Shown here: positions 34,845 to 46,109 of the stretch, piece by piece
How the letters are laid out: every line of letters starts with the position of its first letter
Numbering within the stretch: the stretch's first letter is position 1
NCBI GenBank assembly: GCA_033557835.1
Contig: JAWQRO010000102.1
Coordinates: 1 to 58,139 of the forward strand
Direction: 5' to 3'
Length of the DNA stretch: 58,139 nucleotides
From: Helochares maculicollis
Lineage: Eukaryota > Arthropoda > Insecta > Coleoptera > Hydrophilidae
Program-made: the position numbers and the translations under genes
Notes under the pieces: generated by a model
What the model saw: the letters and a program-made list of their open reading frames with translations, nothing else
Told to the model about the DNA's origin: nothing
The model's database searches: none

Positions 34845-35115
34845 GATGACTTGCATATTAGTAAATATGTCTTCCTATGGATAAGACATAAAGAAAAGTG
34901 TATCTTCCTTACGTAATAGTAAATAATGTATTAAAAATAAATTGAAATGAACGCAACCCGACAAACATGTGGTGCGTGTGTTTCCTCTTTGGTTGAAATT
35001 TATTGGGCTGTTACCTTTTTTTGCTCGTCTTTATTTCTTTTCAACGATGTTTTTTTATTACTTCATCAGTTTCGTGCCAGATGCTTTAAGCGTAAACAAG
35101 AAGGTGATTCTTTAA
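34845..35115 (+). repeat. Dispersed noncoding repeat, copy 2
   Basis: Same-orientation partner of 2045-2325, starting near 'gcatattagtaaatatgtct' and ending near 'taagcgtaaacaagaaggtg'. It lies directly downstream of the mariner remnant. Confidence 0.75.
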
Positions 35116-35498
35116 AAACCGATAAAATTTGTCTGTGTTTGACAGTGGTTCATAACATGTACATGTAATTAATATCTTGGTTACTAATTATGCACCAAAA
35201 TGCAAGCAAAAACCTATCGCTTATTATTTCTTATATCTACCACCCCATGGGCAACATTACATCCCCAATTAGTAAACAAACTGGGCCATCAATTAAAAAT
35301 TCAGGATTTAAAAAAGCCAATGCAAGAAGAGTAATTAAATATCATAATAATAAAGATTATTGCAATCATTGAGAAATATGAATAGCTCAAAATTAGGGGG
35401 TCTTAAATTATAAGTTTCTGATATAGTTGCAGATTGGATGAATAAATATCCAAGGATTCAACCTGAAACTAAGAAAATATGAAGATATTATATATATA
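35116..35498. other. AT-rich spacer with TA microsatellite
   Basis: No gene supported; a 60-codon frame at 35190 has no family motif. A (TA)n run at about 35489-35505 marks the left edge of the LINE endonuclease fragment. Confidence 0.45.
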
Positions 35499-36491
35499 TA
35501 TATATACCAAAATGTTCGGGGTTTAAAGTCAAAAACAAAAGATTTTTATGTTAATTTGTGCAACAGTGACTTTTCTTTTATTTGCTTAACAGAAACATGG
35601 CTTGATGACGGGGTTTATGGTGGTGAACTTTTTGGAGACAACTATGTCGTTTTCCGAAGAGACAGAAATGCCCAAAGTTCAAGTAAGGGCCACGGCGGGG
35701 GGTCTCTCGTTGCAGTGTCTTCGTGTTTAACTGCCCAGTGTAGGGAGGAGTGGTGTACTAGTGTAGAGGATGTGTGGGTAACAGTTACTACGTCTAATAA
35801 CATTAAAATAAACATATGTTCTGTCTATATGGTGGGTGATTTGGATGTGGAGCGTTTTCAGATATTTTTTTATAATGTTAATAATTTAATCACAACCAAT
35901 TCTGATGAAATATTTGTAATTGTTGGGGATTTTAATCTCCCCCATCTTTCCTGGGCGCTGGGTGGTGAACCGGGTGGATTGCTGCCTGGACTTTCTTACG
36001 ACACAAAATCAACAGTGTTCGTTGATTTCATGGCGCTGAATGATATTCAGCAATTTAACAATGTTACTAACATTAACTCGCGATTGCTGGACTTAGTACT
36101 GTCAAATCGACGAATTCTTTGTTTGGGGAGAACTAGTGATCCTTTGGTTGACGAGGACCCCCACCACCCGGCCTTAACTTTTGACCTCCTACTTAAAAGT
36201 AATCCCTGTTTGCCGCTGGCGTCCCGGAGGGTTTTTAAATTTAATTTAGCTGATTATAAACTGTTGAATGGGCGAATTGCCGATGTCGATTGGGGAGCGC
36301 TCTTTCGGGGCTTGGATGTAGATGGCGCTGTTAGCGCATTTTACGGTGTGCTGAACGATATTGTCACGACTGGGCCAGGGGGTAGCTATACCAGAGTTAT
36401 GGTAGAGCGGCCAAGTCGAGCGCTAGGTTCTTTGCGAAAAAGAACCCCTGACCAGGATCTTTGGGCATTAGGAAAGGATACACAAAAATAA
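35499..36491 (+). pseudogene. Jockey/CR1-like LINE endonuclease (EEP) domain, open
   Basis: The frame is open from the TA microsatellite to TAA at 36489, about 327 codons. It is the apurinic-like endonuclease domain that nicks target DNA during LINE insertion. Motifs in order: YQNVRGLKSKTKDFYVN (about 35505-35555), ICLTETWLDDG with the metal-binding Glu, FRRDRNAQSSS, GHGGGSLVAV, VIVGDFNLPHLSW with catalytic Asp and Asn, RLLDLVLSN and DEDPHHPALTF, the catalytic His region. After about residue 290 the peptide (GPGGSYTRVMVERPSRALGS) no longer matches a LINE, so the RT part is missing and the 3' end is a junction. No internal stops or shifts in the domain suggest a younger copy than its neighbours. 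The 5' end is truncated; no natural ATG was chosen. Confidence 0.85.
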
Positions 36492-37250
36492 GCAAATACG
36501 AATAAAAGTGATATATTATAATAACATGTTATACTTACATAATTTAACACTAGTAACTTAACGATTTTAGCAATTATTGAATAAACGGAACAAATTGAAC
36601 TGAGACGTTTCAATTGACTTCAACTGAATCGGACTGAATCTCGATATCAATTCATGCCTCCTGGTTCTCATCGGTTCCTTTTATTCTAGAAAACCGCACC
36701 CTTTTTTCCAGCCTTAGCTTAACCCACTTGGGGAAACCGTGCTGAGAAACCACTATCAATGCCTCTTGTCTATTTATCATAATGTGTCGTTACACACTTA
36801 AAGAATGCAAAAAATGTATGTGGAACTGGGTCTTGACAATATGAGAGATACGCTTTCTTCTCTAGACGAATTAAGTGACTTGTTCGTATGTGACTGACAC
36901 AGAAAAAAATTTAACCCCCGATCTAAAATTTTGGACTATCATTAAAAATGGGTCTCTTAATTTTAAACGAAAATTCTAAAAGTAAAATTTTCATATCTGC
37001 AGCATTCTTAGTTTTCGAGATTTAAGACATTCAATCTTTACTTTCACCCCCTTAGAAACGGAATTTCAGAAATTCCTCCCTCGGTCTTCGGTGCAGTGGC
37101 TTAGGCTAGGCATTGATGAGTTAGTCAGTTAGTCAATTAATCAGAGAGTCAGTCAATCAGTCTATCAGTCAGTCAATTAGGCCATAAATAACTAGCGAGA
37201 CTCATATTTAAGTGGCCAGACAATGTTGTCAGCTGGTAGTGATTTGTATG
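36492..37250. other. Noncoding DNA ending in an AGTC-type microsatellite
   Basis: A patch at about 36650-36790 has higher GC but no frame. The stretch 36900-37180 runs through 'cacccccttagaaacgga' and 'gaaattcctccctcgg' into the tetranucleotide repeat, a layout seen at the 3' ends of some insect interspersed repeats. That origin is inferred. Confidence 0.4.
37113..37183 (+). repeat. Degenerate AGTC tetranucleotide microsatellite
   Basis: Runs of gtcagttagtcaattaatca and agtcagtcaatcagtctatc, with one- and two-base variants. Confidence 0.85.
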
Positions 37251-37252
37251 CA

Positions 37253-37520
37253 AAACTCAAAGTAAAAAAAAATCTCTGACATATTTAAGCGTTAATATAC
37301 GAATGACCAAGCAGCACGATGTTAGTCCAAAACTCGAGAAATACAAGGCGTGCAAGTTTAAAATCATCAATGAGAAGAGGTGATAATCAGAAGGCGCCAG
37401 ATCTGGTGAATACGGCGGGTGGAGTTCCCAACCAAGCGAAGAAATCGGTTCTTTTACCACTTTGGCTGAATGCGCAGGAGCATTGTCATGCTGAAAAATG
37501 ACGTCAGTCCCGGAATTGCC
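37253..37520 (-). pseudogene. Mariner transposase catalytic fragment
   Basis: On the minus strand, VIFQHDNAPAHSAKVVKEPI (second catalytic Asp) runs into LGWELHPPYSPDLAPSDYHL (third catalytic Asp), with about two codons lost between them. Sequence after this quickly stops matching. Neither the N-terminal domains nor terminal repeats are present nearby. It is a different mariner lineage from those at 17880 and 33472, judging by the NAPAHS form of motif 2. Confidence 0.8.
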
Positions 37521-38985
37521 TCACTGTATATATAGCAATCAGTCTTTTTTGTATGATGGGAAAATTTAATGGAATATGTAATTTTATCATCTTTCCTTTC
37601 AGTGTGCATGTCCGCGGGCAAAATATAGCTACCGGCAAACAGCATATAAATTAGGCCATATTTTAATACATTACATGTACGAAAAGTTAATTTACCGTTC
37701 GTGAAATATACTGATATTTTATCTAAAGACCGAAAGGGCAGTCGGCCAAGCGCTTTGTGAAAGACATGTAAATGATCTCACATATCACCGTCGCCGAATC
37801 CATGTGTTTTACCCCCCAAAACGCTGACTGCGATGAGTGCAAAAAGCTGAACACGGCTTTTTCATGTAGACCGCCCGCCGAAGGCGCTTTCACCGTCTAA
37901 ATAATAGACGTTGTACATCTAAATCTTCGACGATCGTTTGAATAGTAAATAAGGCGAGTTTTGCAAGATGAATGAGTGTCATCCAGCTGAAAGAGCCGTA
38001 TTTTCGCAGACACATCAGTCTTGCGGGGGCGAAATTAGCATGCCATACAGATTTTTCTTCAGCTAACGATTCCAATTTGGGGGCTTCGAACTGATCCCAG
38101 CGTCCGTCAAATGTACCTACAGAAGTAGGGCACAGCAGTCTGTTAAATTGCACAAAAATAATAAATCAGTTCCTGCTGTAAATTTTTCTGTCGATCCAAA
38201 GGCCATCGAGACAAAAAGTTGGGGCGAGATTCCTCCGCCTGCTTCCCAATACTTTAAGGCAATTGAGAGGTGAATTTAAAGTCTTTTATCAGTCGCTCCG
38301 CGGCAGACGTTCGCCCTATTATGCATTCAAAAACCGAAACGCTCGAATCTTGGAATACGCTGTAAACTTGCCCTCGACGAGACTCATCATCAAAGGTTAT
38401 TGTACGCTCAGGTTTTCAGCCATCAAAATGATTATGCTTTCTATAGCTCTCTGTTCTTAAATCGTCCATAAAATTTTACCTTTTACGATCGGGCAAATTG
38501 TAAAATAATAATAGCGCATAAAATATGCACTCCGGCACAAAGAAATTTGCGATGCGGGGCGTAATTCCCCATTACGGTATCGTAAAATATTTGAGTAGTT
38601 GCCGAGGAAAGTTTGGACTTGACTTTTATAAATGATGGAGGCGAAGCCGTTTCATATTCGTCTCATTGAGGGTTGTAATATATGATTCTCATGAATAAAA
38701 TAACATTGCTAGTTTCTAAAAGTTGTTTCATCAACTACAAACTACAAAATATAGGCGCTGCGATATGTTATAAATCTAATATTCTTGTAATTTTCGGACC
38801 TTACCAGTAAAATATGGTATTTACTGTTTGTCACCAGTGTGAACACAGACCTTATAATGATGTTTCCAACGTGATTTATATTATGATGAATTTTTAATTT
38901 CAAGAAACAAATGCTTTTCCGTTAATGAGAATTTTTGTCCGACTTTAGCCTCTCTGTCTAAACTACTTTCATATCGACAGCGTGT
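37521..38985. other. Unique moderate-GC DNA
   Basis: Balanced composition (especially 37720-38650) and no visible relation to any repeat in the window. Short frames exist on both strands (e.g. 37890-38153 minus, 38263-38460 plus) without family motifs or splice signals I trust. It resembles preserved host sequence between transposon-rich tracts and is a reasonable place for conserved noncoding DNA. Confidence 0.4.
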
Positions 38986-39129
38986 ATGAATATCCACTTT
39001 AAACAATATGGAGTGCCTCCAGTCAAAATTCCTGACAAGACAATTTGGTTGATCGATAGATTGTTTTGTTCTCTATACATTGGTGCTGTTTTTCCCAAAT
39101 TACAGTATATATCCTCTTTTCAACTTATT

Positions 39130-39590
39130 ACTTATTACAAACCTTCAAAGCAAAGACCTATTGTGAGGAAATCAACGCAATGTACCAAAAATTGCACCAG
39201 TAGCAGTTGGCGCTGGTCAACAAAGACCGCCGATCTTGCTCCACGACAACGCCCGTCCGCACGTTTCACAAATCATCCTCCGAAAAATTAAATAAAATGA
39301 GCGTCCAAGCTCTGCCGCACCCACCATACTCCCCAGACTCACACCAAGTGACTGCCGTAATTCCCAGATCTCTCGCCAATCGATTACTATCTTATCAAGC
39401 CTTTCGATAACTTTCTCGGCCGCAGAACCTTTGTCTATCAAGACCAGACAAAAACGACCTTCATTAACTTCATCGAATCCCGAGTATCCAGTTTATTTGC
39501 AGTCGAAATAAAACATCTTGAAAAATTTTTTTATACCGACGGAATTAATCGACTTGTGTTACGTTGCCAAAAGTACACTAGTTAACTATT
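39130..39590 (+). pseudogene. Mariner transposase C-terminal remnant
   Basis: Plus strand, several frames. A short lead (INAMYQKL) precedes motif 2 LLHDNARPHVSQIIL (about 39232-39278). Then KLNKMSVQALPHPPYSP leads, after a one-base deletion, to LTPSDC with the third catalytic Asp. A further frame carries DNFLGRRTFVYQDQTKTTF and FYTDGINRLVLRCQKY near the end (to about 39580), matching the usual C-terminal GI..L..RW..C block of SETMAR-type mariners. The N-terminal domains and first Asp are absent. No terminal repeats seen. Confidence 0.8.
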
Positions 39591-40079
39591 ACGGAAGTTA
39601 ACGCAAGTTTTTAAAAAGGAGAACAAAATAAAATCGTTTTTAAACAATATAAATAAATAAAAGTCTCTTTTTGTATGAAATAAATAACAAATTCTTGAAT
39701 GTATAATAAAGTTTATTTTTAAAATATTTTGGAGAATAATTCTATGCACTTGTACTGCGAGTATAACAACTCTTCTGTTATACATTGATTTTGAGTATAA
39801 GTGAGTATAAGTGAATATAATGTTTCTACTACGTCACTACTGTTTATTAGGTTTTCAAAAATTCTTTTATACTCTTGGCTTGGGTAGCCAGGTCCGTGTT
39901 TAACTACTTTAGGGGTAACCTAAAGGTACTTCTTTAACTCACTGATTCAAATGATGCTTATTTCGATTAAATTGAATTTGTAATAACTAAAACAATGTAG
40001 CTTAACGTAGACTCAACTCAATCTGATTTCCGTTATTTTCTTACCCATCATCGAATCTCAGCGCAAAAATATTATTAAT
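39591..40079. other. AT-rich spacer
   Basis: No gene. A small imperfect repeat 'gagtataagtgagtataagt' occurs near 39793-39815. Confidence 0.45.
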
Positions 40080-40499
40080 CTAATCTTGTAACATCTTCAG
40101 AACGTGTATGCTGTGCCTTCGGCACAGCCGCTTCGAGCTTCGCTCTTCAGTTAAGAACGTCAACCTAAGCTTCTAACATCTAGAATATATTCCGCTGCCA
40201 AGACCGTCAACTTAAGCTTATAACTTTTAGTTTCTAATACTCAACTCAATTCGATTTTCTTTATTCTATTGAACCGTAAACTAACATCGAATCTCGGCAC
40301 AAAAATATAATCAATCTAGCAAGTAAACCTATCTTCTCACATCGTTAGTACGTGTAAGCTGCGCCTTCGGCACAGCCGCTTCGAGCTTCGCTTTTCAGTT
40401 AAGAACGTCAACCTAAGCTTCTAACATCTAGAATACATTCCGCTCTTAAGACCGTCAACTTAAGCTTCTAACCAAGCAAACTCAATCTAATTTTCTTTT

Positions 40500-41340
40500 G
40501 AATCGTAAGCTACCATCGAATCTCGACATAAAATACGATTAATCCAACAAGTTAACCTATTCAAAACGTATACCAAGATCTAAAAGCATTCCGATCTAAG
40601 AGACTCAACCTAAGCTTCTAACTTTTAAAAATATTCCGATGTTAAAGGTGCCAACTTTTTTCTAAAAGTTTTCTATAACTCAACTCAATCAATAAAAATA
40701 TTACAATCCAAAAAGTTAACCTATCTTTTAATATCTGCAAAACGTATGAGCTGCGCCTTCGGTGCAGCCGCTTCGAGCTTCGCTCTTCAATAAAGAACGT
40801 CAACCTAAGGTTCTGACATCCAGAAACAGTTCGCTGTTAATGAAGACCAAAATACTTCGATTTATTAACACGCGCAGCAATCTTGTTGTCGAAATATATT
40901 TCTTGAAGGCTCATTAATACAAGGTTTGTTCACATTTTTAGCAACAGAATACTTCTGGATGATAGAAGCTAAAGTCGACGCTTTTAATTGAAGAGCGAAG
41001 CACGAAGCGGCTGCGCCGAAGGCGCAGCTACGACGTAGGTATTGGAAGATACCTTCTCTTTCTTGATTAATCAAAGTTTTGGATTTAAATTTGGATCAAA
41101 ATATATTTCTTGAAGGCTCATTAATACAAGGTTTGTTCACATTTTTAGTAACAGAATACTTCTAGATGTTAGAAGCTTAGGTTGGCGCTCTTATTTGAAG
41201 AGCGAAGCTCGAATCGGCTGCGCCAAAGGCGCAGCTTGGACGTTTTGAAGATTTTAGAATATGACATGTCTTTCTTGATTAATCAAAGTTTTGGATCTAA
41301 GTTCAATTGGAGTTCAAAAGGTTTTCATGTAGTGAAAGTT
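40500..41340 (+). repeat. Segmental duplication within hairpin array, copy 1
   Basis: The hairpin cores at 40750, 41010 and 41217 are each exactly 3132 bp from cores at 43882, 44142 and 44349, and the sequence between them is closely related. This copy lacks the hairpin present at 43647 in copy 2: the sequence jumps from 'aaaacgtata' to 'ccaagatct'. Confidence 0.8.
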
Positions 41341-41410
41341 TTCATTTTTCAATTTATACGTTGTTAAAGCTAATTTTACAATGTTTATAGTAACCCAGAA
41401 TCGAGCGTCG

Positions 41411-41520
41411 CTCTTCAATTAAAAGCGTCAACTTAAGCTTCTAACGATCAGAAACATTCCAATGTTAAATTCACCAACTTGAGTTTGTAATGCTCAACTA
41501 AATCGAATATTCTTCATTTT
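41411..41520 (+). repeat. Short tandem duplication in hairpin array, copy 1
   Basis: Almost identical to 41877-41986 (offset 466), running from 'ctcttcaattaaaagcgtca' to 'ctaaatcgaatattctt'. The hairpin core upstream of this copy is lost. Confidence 0.8.
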
Positions 41521-43569
41521 TTTAAATCCTAAACTACTATCGAATGTCGACAAGAAAATATAATTAATCCAACAAGTTAATCTATCTCCTAACATCTTCA
41601 GTACATGTAAGCTGCACCTTCGCCGCAGCCGATTCAAGCTTCGCTCTTCATTTAAGAGCATCAACCTAAATTTCTAACATCCAGAAACATCCCGATGTTA
41701 AAATCACCAACCTGAGTTTCTAACACCCAACTCAATCTGATTTTCTTTATTCTTTCAAATCATAAACTACTATCTAATCTCGGCACAAAAATATGATCAA
41801 CAGAGTAAGTAAACCTACCTTCTAACAACTTCAGTACGTGTAAGCTGCGCCTTCGGCGCAGCCGCTCCGAGCTTCGCTCTTCAATTAAAAGCGTCAACTT
41901 AAGCTTCTAACGATCAGAAACATTCCAATGTTAAATTCACCAACTTGAGCTTGTAATGCTCAACTAAATCGAATATTCTTTATTTTTTTGAATCGTAAAC
42001 TACCATCGAATCTTAGCATGTTTAATCCAGAAAGTTACTTTATCTTCTAACATTTTCAAAATGTGTGAGCTGCGCCTTCGGCGCAGCCGCTTCGAGCTTC
42101 GCTCTTCAGCTAAGAGCGTCAACTTAAGGTTTTAACCTTCAAAAACATTCCGCTATTAAGAGCGTCAACAAACCTTTCAATAAATTACTCTAAAAGAATT
42201 GTATTGGCAATAGTATTGCCTCATGTTATAGTCATTATGGTGTATAATAAAAGATCTTAGTAAACGCTCTTCATAGTGGAATGGTTTTGGTTGTTAGAAG
42301 CTTAGATTGACGCTTTTAGAAGCGATATGTTGCTAAAAGTTAGAAATGTAGGTTGAAGCTCTTAATTGAAGAGCGAAGCTCGAATCAGCTGCGCCGAAGG
42401 CGCAGCTCTCACGTTTTAAAAATGTTAGAAGATAGATTTACTTTCTGGATCAATCATATTTTTGTATCGCGATTCAATTGGAGTTTTCAAAAGGATTTGT
42501 GCAGCTAAACTTCAGCTTCCGGTTTTTCAATTCACACGCATCCACTTGATAAGATATAGTTATCTTACAATGTTTAGCATTTCTATAGTAAGTTTGAAAA
42601 CATTTTAGCCCAAGGTCTAAAAAAAGTTGAGTTTTCAATATTATAGCCAAGTTTGCATTTTTATACTCATAGTTTAGCTAAACCTCAGTTTGCGTACCTC
42701 AAAATTTCTGAATATTACATTATTATTTATTTTATTTATTTCTGTCCATTTTAACAGTAACGCGTTTTATATTTTTTAAGGCAATAATATTTTTAAATCG
42801 ACATTCGATTGTAGACCACGATTCAAAAAAATAAGCAAAATCAGATTGAATTAAGAAGTCGTCTTAAATGAGTTGTATCTAGCAAAATTATATCCCCAAA
42901 GGACGTAATAACAAATTACAAGCAAAGTTAACGGTCGCACTTTTAAATCTTTTCAAAAACAATTAGTTACAAAATGTTACTCAACTCAATCTGATTTTCT
43001 TTATTCTTTTGAATCGTAACGTACCATCGGATCTCGACTTAAAAATAAGATTAATCCAGCAAGTTATCCTATCTTCTAACTTCTTCAAAACGTGTAAACT
43101 GCGCCTTCGGCGCAGCCGCTTCGAGCTTCGCTCTTCAGTTAAGAACGTCAACCTAAATTTCTAACATACAAAAATATTTCGCTTTTAAAATCGCCAATGA
43201 AGACCATAATATATCTATTTATTAACAGGTGAAGCAATGTTTATATATTTTTTCACGGCTCATTAAATGCAATGATTTTTTACAGTTTAGTAACAGGATG
43301 CGTTTAGATGTTAAAAGCTTAGGTTGACGCTCTTATTTGAAGAGCGAAGCTCGAATAGGCTGCGCCGAAGGCGCAGCTTAGATTTTTTGAAGATGTTAGA
43401 ATATGACTTGTCTTTCTTGATTAAGATTAAGATTTTCAAAACGTATGTACTATGCCTTCGGCGCAGTCGCTTAGACCTTCGCTCTTCAGTTGAGTGTCAA
43501 CCTATGCTTCTAACTTCTAATATTTCGATGTTAAAAGCGCCAATTTGAGCTTCCAATTTTCTTTATTTT

Positions 43570-44470
43570 TTTGAATCGTAACGTACCATCGCATCTCGAC
43601 ATAAAATACGATTAATCCAAGAAGTTAACCTATTCAAAACGTATAAGCTGCGCCTTCGGCGCAGCCACTTCGACCTTCGCTCTTCAGTTAAGAACGTCAA
43701 CATAAGTTACTAAGATCCAGAAGCATTCCGATCTTAAGAGGCTCAACCTAAGCTTCTAACTATCAAAAATATTCCGATGTTAAAGGTGCCAACTTTTTTC
43801 TATAAGTTTTCTAAAACAATCAATAAAAATATGATTGATCCAAAAAATTAACCTATCTTTTAATATCTTCAAAACGTATGAGCTGCGTCTTCGGCGCAGC
43901 CGCTTCGAGCTTCGCTCTTCAATAAAGAGCGTCAACCTAAGTTTCTGACATTCAGAAGCATTTCGCTGTTAATGAAGACCATAATACTTCCATTTATTAA
44001 CACGCGCAGCGATCTTGTTGTCGAAGTATATTTCTTGAAAGCTCATTAATACAAGGTTTGTTCACATTTTTAGCAACAGAATACTTCTGGATAATAGAAA
44101 CTAAAGTCGACGCATTTAATTGAAGAGCGAAGCTCGAAGCGGCTGCGTCGAAGGCGCAGCTACGACGTAGGTATTAGAAGATACTTTCTCTTTCTTGATT
44201 AATCAAAGTTTTGGATCTAAATTTGGATCTAAATATATTTCTTGAAGGCTCATTGATACAAGGTTTGTTCACATTTTTAGTAACGGAATACTTATGGACG
44301 ATAGAAGCTAAAGTCGACGCTTTTAATTGAAGAGCGAAGCTCGAAGCGGCTGCGCCGAAGGCGCAGCTTCGATATAGGTATTAGAAGATAACTTCCCTTT
44401 CTTGATTAATCAAAGTTTTGGATCTAAATTCGATTGGAGTTCAAAAAGGTTTTCATGTAGTCAAAGTTTC
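43570..44470 (+). repeat. Segmental duplication within hairpin array, copy 2
   Basis: Partner of 40500-41340. It retains an extra hairpin core at 43647-43665 that is missing from copy 1. Confidence 0.8.
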
Positions 44471-44500
44471 GATTTGTCAATTTACACCTAACTACTTGTT

Positions 44501-46109
44501 AGAGCTAATTTTATAATGTCACTTTGGCAAGATTTTTATACCAAGGTCTACTAAAAATTGAGGTTTTAAAATTTTCTCCGATTGTGTAGAAACTTTGTAT
44601 TTGTCAGTTTTTCGTGATATTTAAGAAGAGCATAAAATGTCAATCCAATAGCTTAATTTTAAATACTTCTTTAGTTGGAAAAATTTAAAAACTGTGTAAG
44701 CAAACAAGTACTTTCAGTGGTCCTATATTCTTTAAAAGTTGATACAGATTTTGGGATATCTGTATGCCAAATTGTACTGCAATCAATCAATCGGTTTATT
44801 TATCGTGTTTAAATACACACACACAGTCGTGCCAAAAATAGTCAAATTTGGGATTCAGGGGCACTCAAAACGTGTAAATTCGTCAAAATCTCGAGGTCGA
44901 ACTTTTACATGATCGCAAATACCTTCCCTTTACTGTACTATGTATAGGAGTATAAAAAATGATCTTTTAAAATTGCAGGTCGAATTTAGTAATTAGAAAT
45001 TAGGACTTAAAGAGCTGCATCGAATTCTGCAATTTCAAACTAATCGTCGCCCTCTAATGATCGGAGCTACGTTACAAACTTTCCAACAATGGTCATATTA
45101 ATTGGAGGCAGCCACTGGGCGTATATCATTTAGCAGTGACGGTTTTCAAGTAAACATAGAGAAACCCGCCGAAGGCCTGACCTTTGGTAGCGGATGCTGG
45201 GGCTTGAAGAGGCGCATTACTGCCCTTTGATGTTACTTCGACTGATAGAGATAGAAACCTTGATAACGTTGGGAAGGGTCGAACGTAATCTGTCACCGGA
45301 CAATATTCTTCGGCCTGTTTTGCGGGAACGAAAATAATTGAATGCCCGACGGTTGATAAAATCAGCCGGACAAGTTCGAGTCGATTTTTTGGCGGCTCGG
45401 GACTGAATTATTCCGCCCGAGAGAAAGATTTTTCAGAAAGTTTACTTGAACATCGATCCGGCGAAAGTTGAGATAAGACGCTGGAACTGGATTAGAATTG
45501 GAAAGTCTCGACTTCAAGTTTCAGTTTTTACTCTCGTGCAAGGAAGATCAAAGTCGGAATTATTCACTTTACGCGGTTGAATAAACTTGAATACATCCGT
45601 GGACCAATTCTATTGCTTGGAGTCTCCTTTTGAAAATAGTCGGTTTTTTACCATCGCAAAGTTTAGTTGATGCTTAACTTGCCTGTTGCGCTAAAATCTT
45701 GTATAATATTTATGTTGCCCTGAGCTGTTGGAGCCTGTTGAATTAATTTGAGAGCCTTTGCGGATACTTTACTTTGTAGTCCAGAATTTTAGGCAATTAA
45801 TTGTAGACCCGTTTTGTTCTGGTGGTGAGTCGCAAGGCGCAAGTAATACATTTCCTCTTTAATAACCGTTTTTGATTGAAAAATTTAATGTCTCTTTAGC
45901 TGAGAAACGTATCCCTTGATGCCTGTTATTATGTTAATGTGCTGTATATGACCTTAAGATTTCCATAAACTTAGTTCTTCAACTTGAAAACTTGATTTAA
46001 TAAATGATACGCTGATAGAAAAGAGGAATAATTTAGAATTATTGCTTTAAATGCAAGACTAGACGTCAGTTAGCATAAATGTGCATTCGACAAACAAATC
46101 GACTTTCAA
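44501..46109. other. Unique DNA without supported genes
   Basis: AT-rich to 44990, with a short CA run near 44815. Then a more balanced stretch at about 45000-45700 resembling host intron sequence. No exon signals convincing enough to call. Confidence 0.45.

Larger units (their letters stand above)
40080..44500. repeat. Array of hairpin-bearing repeats in both orientations
   Basis: Sixteen copies of a 19-bp core GCTGCGCC-TTC-GGCGCAGC (8-bp stem, 3-base loop). Forward cores start at 40110, 40358, 40750, 41611, 41844, 42069, 43098, 43449, 43647 and 43882. Inverted cores (GAA loop, one with AAA) start at 41010, 41217, 42388, 43359, 44142 and 44349. Beside each core is a second small hairpin, GAGC-TTC-GCTC. 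Cores sit in a longer AT-rich repeat of about 240 bp whose conserved parts include 'aacgtcaacctaagcttcta' and 'gattaatccagcaagttaac' types. The array contains a large internal duplication (40500-41340 with 43570-44470). No protein-coding role is supported; small frames crossing the cores are by-products. Confidence 0.9.

Noticed and set aside
40865..43548. Short proteins such as FEERSSNRLRQRRSLD repeated at 41182 and 43324
   Set aside because: They are the hairpin repeat read in one frame; copies elsewhere do not keep the frame.
40080..44500. CRISPR-like array
   Set aside because: Repeats occur in both orientations, spacing varies from about 90 to 710 bp, the intervening sequence is itself repeated, and the host is an insect.
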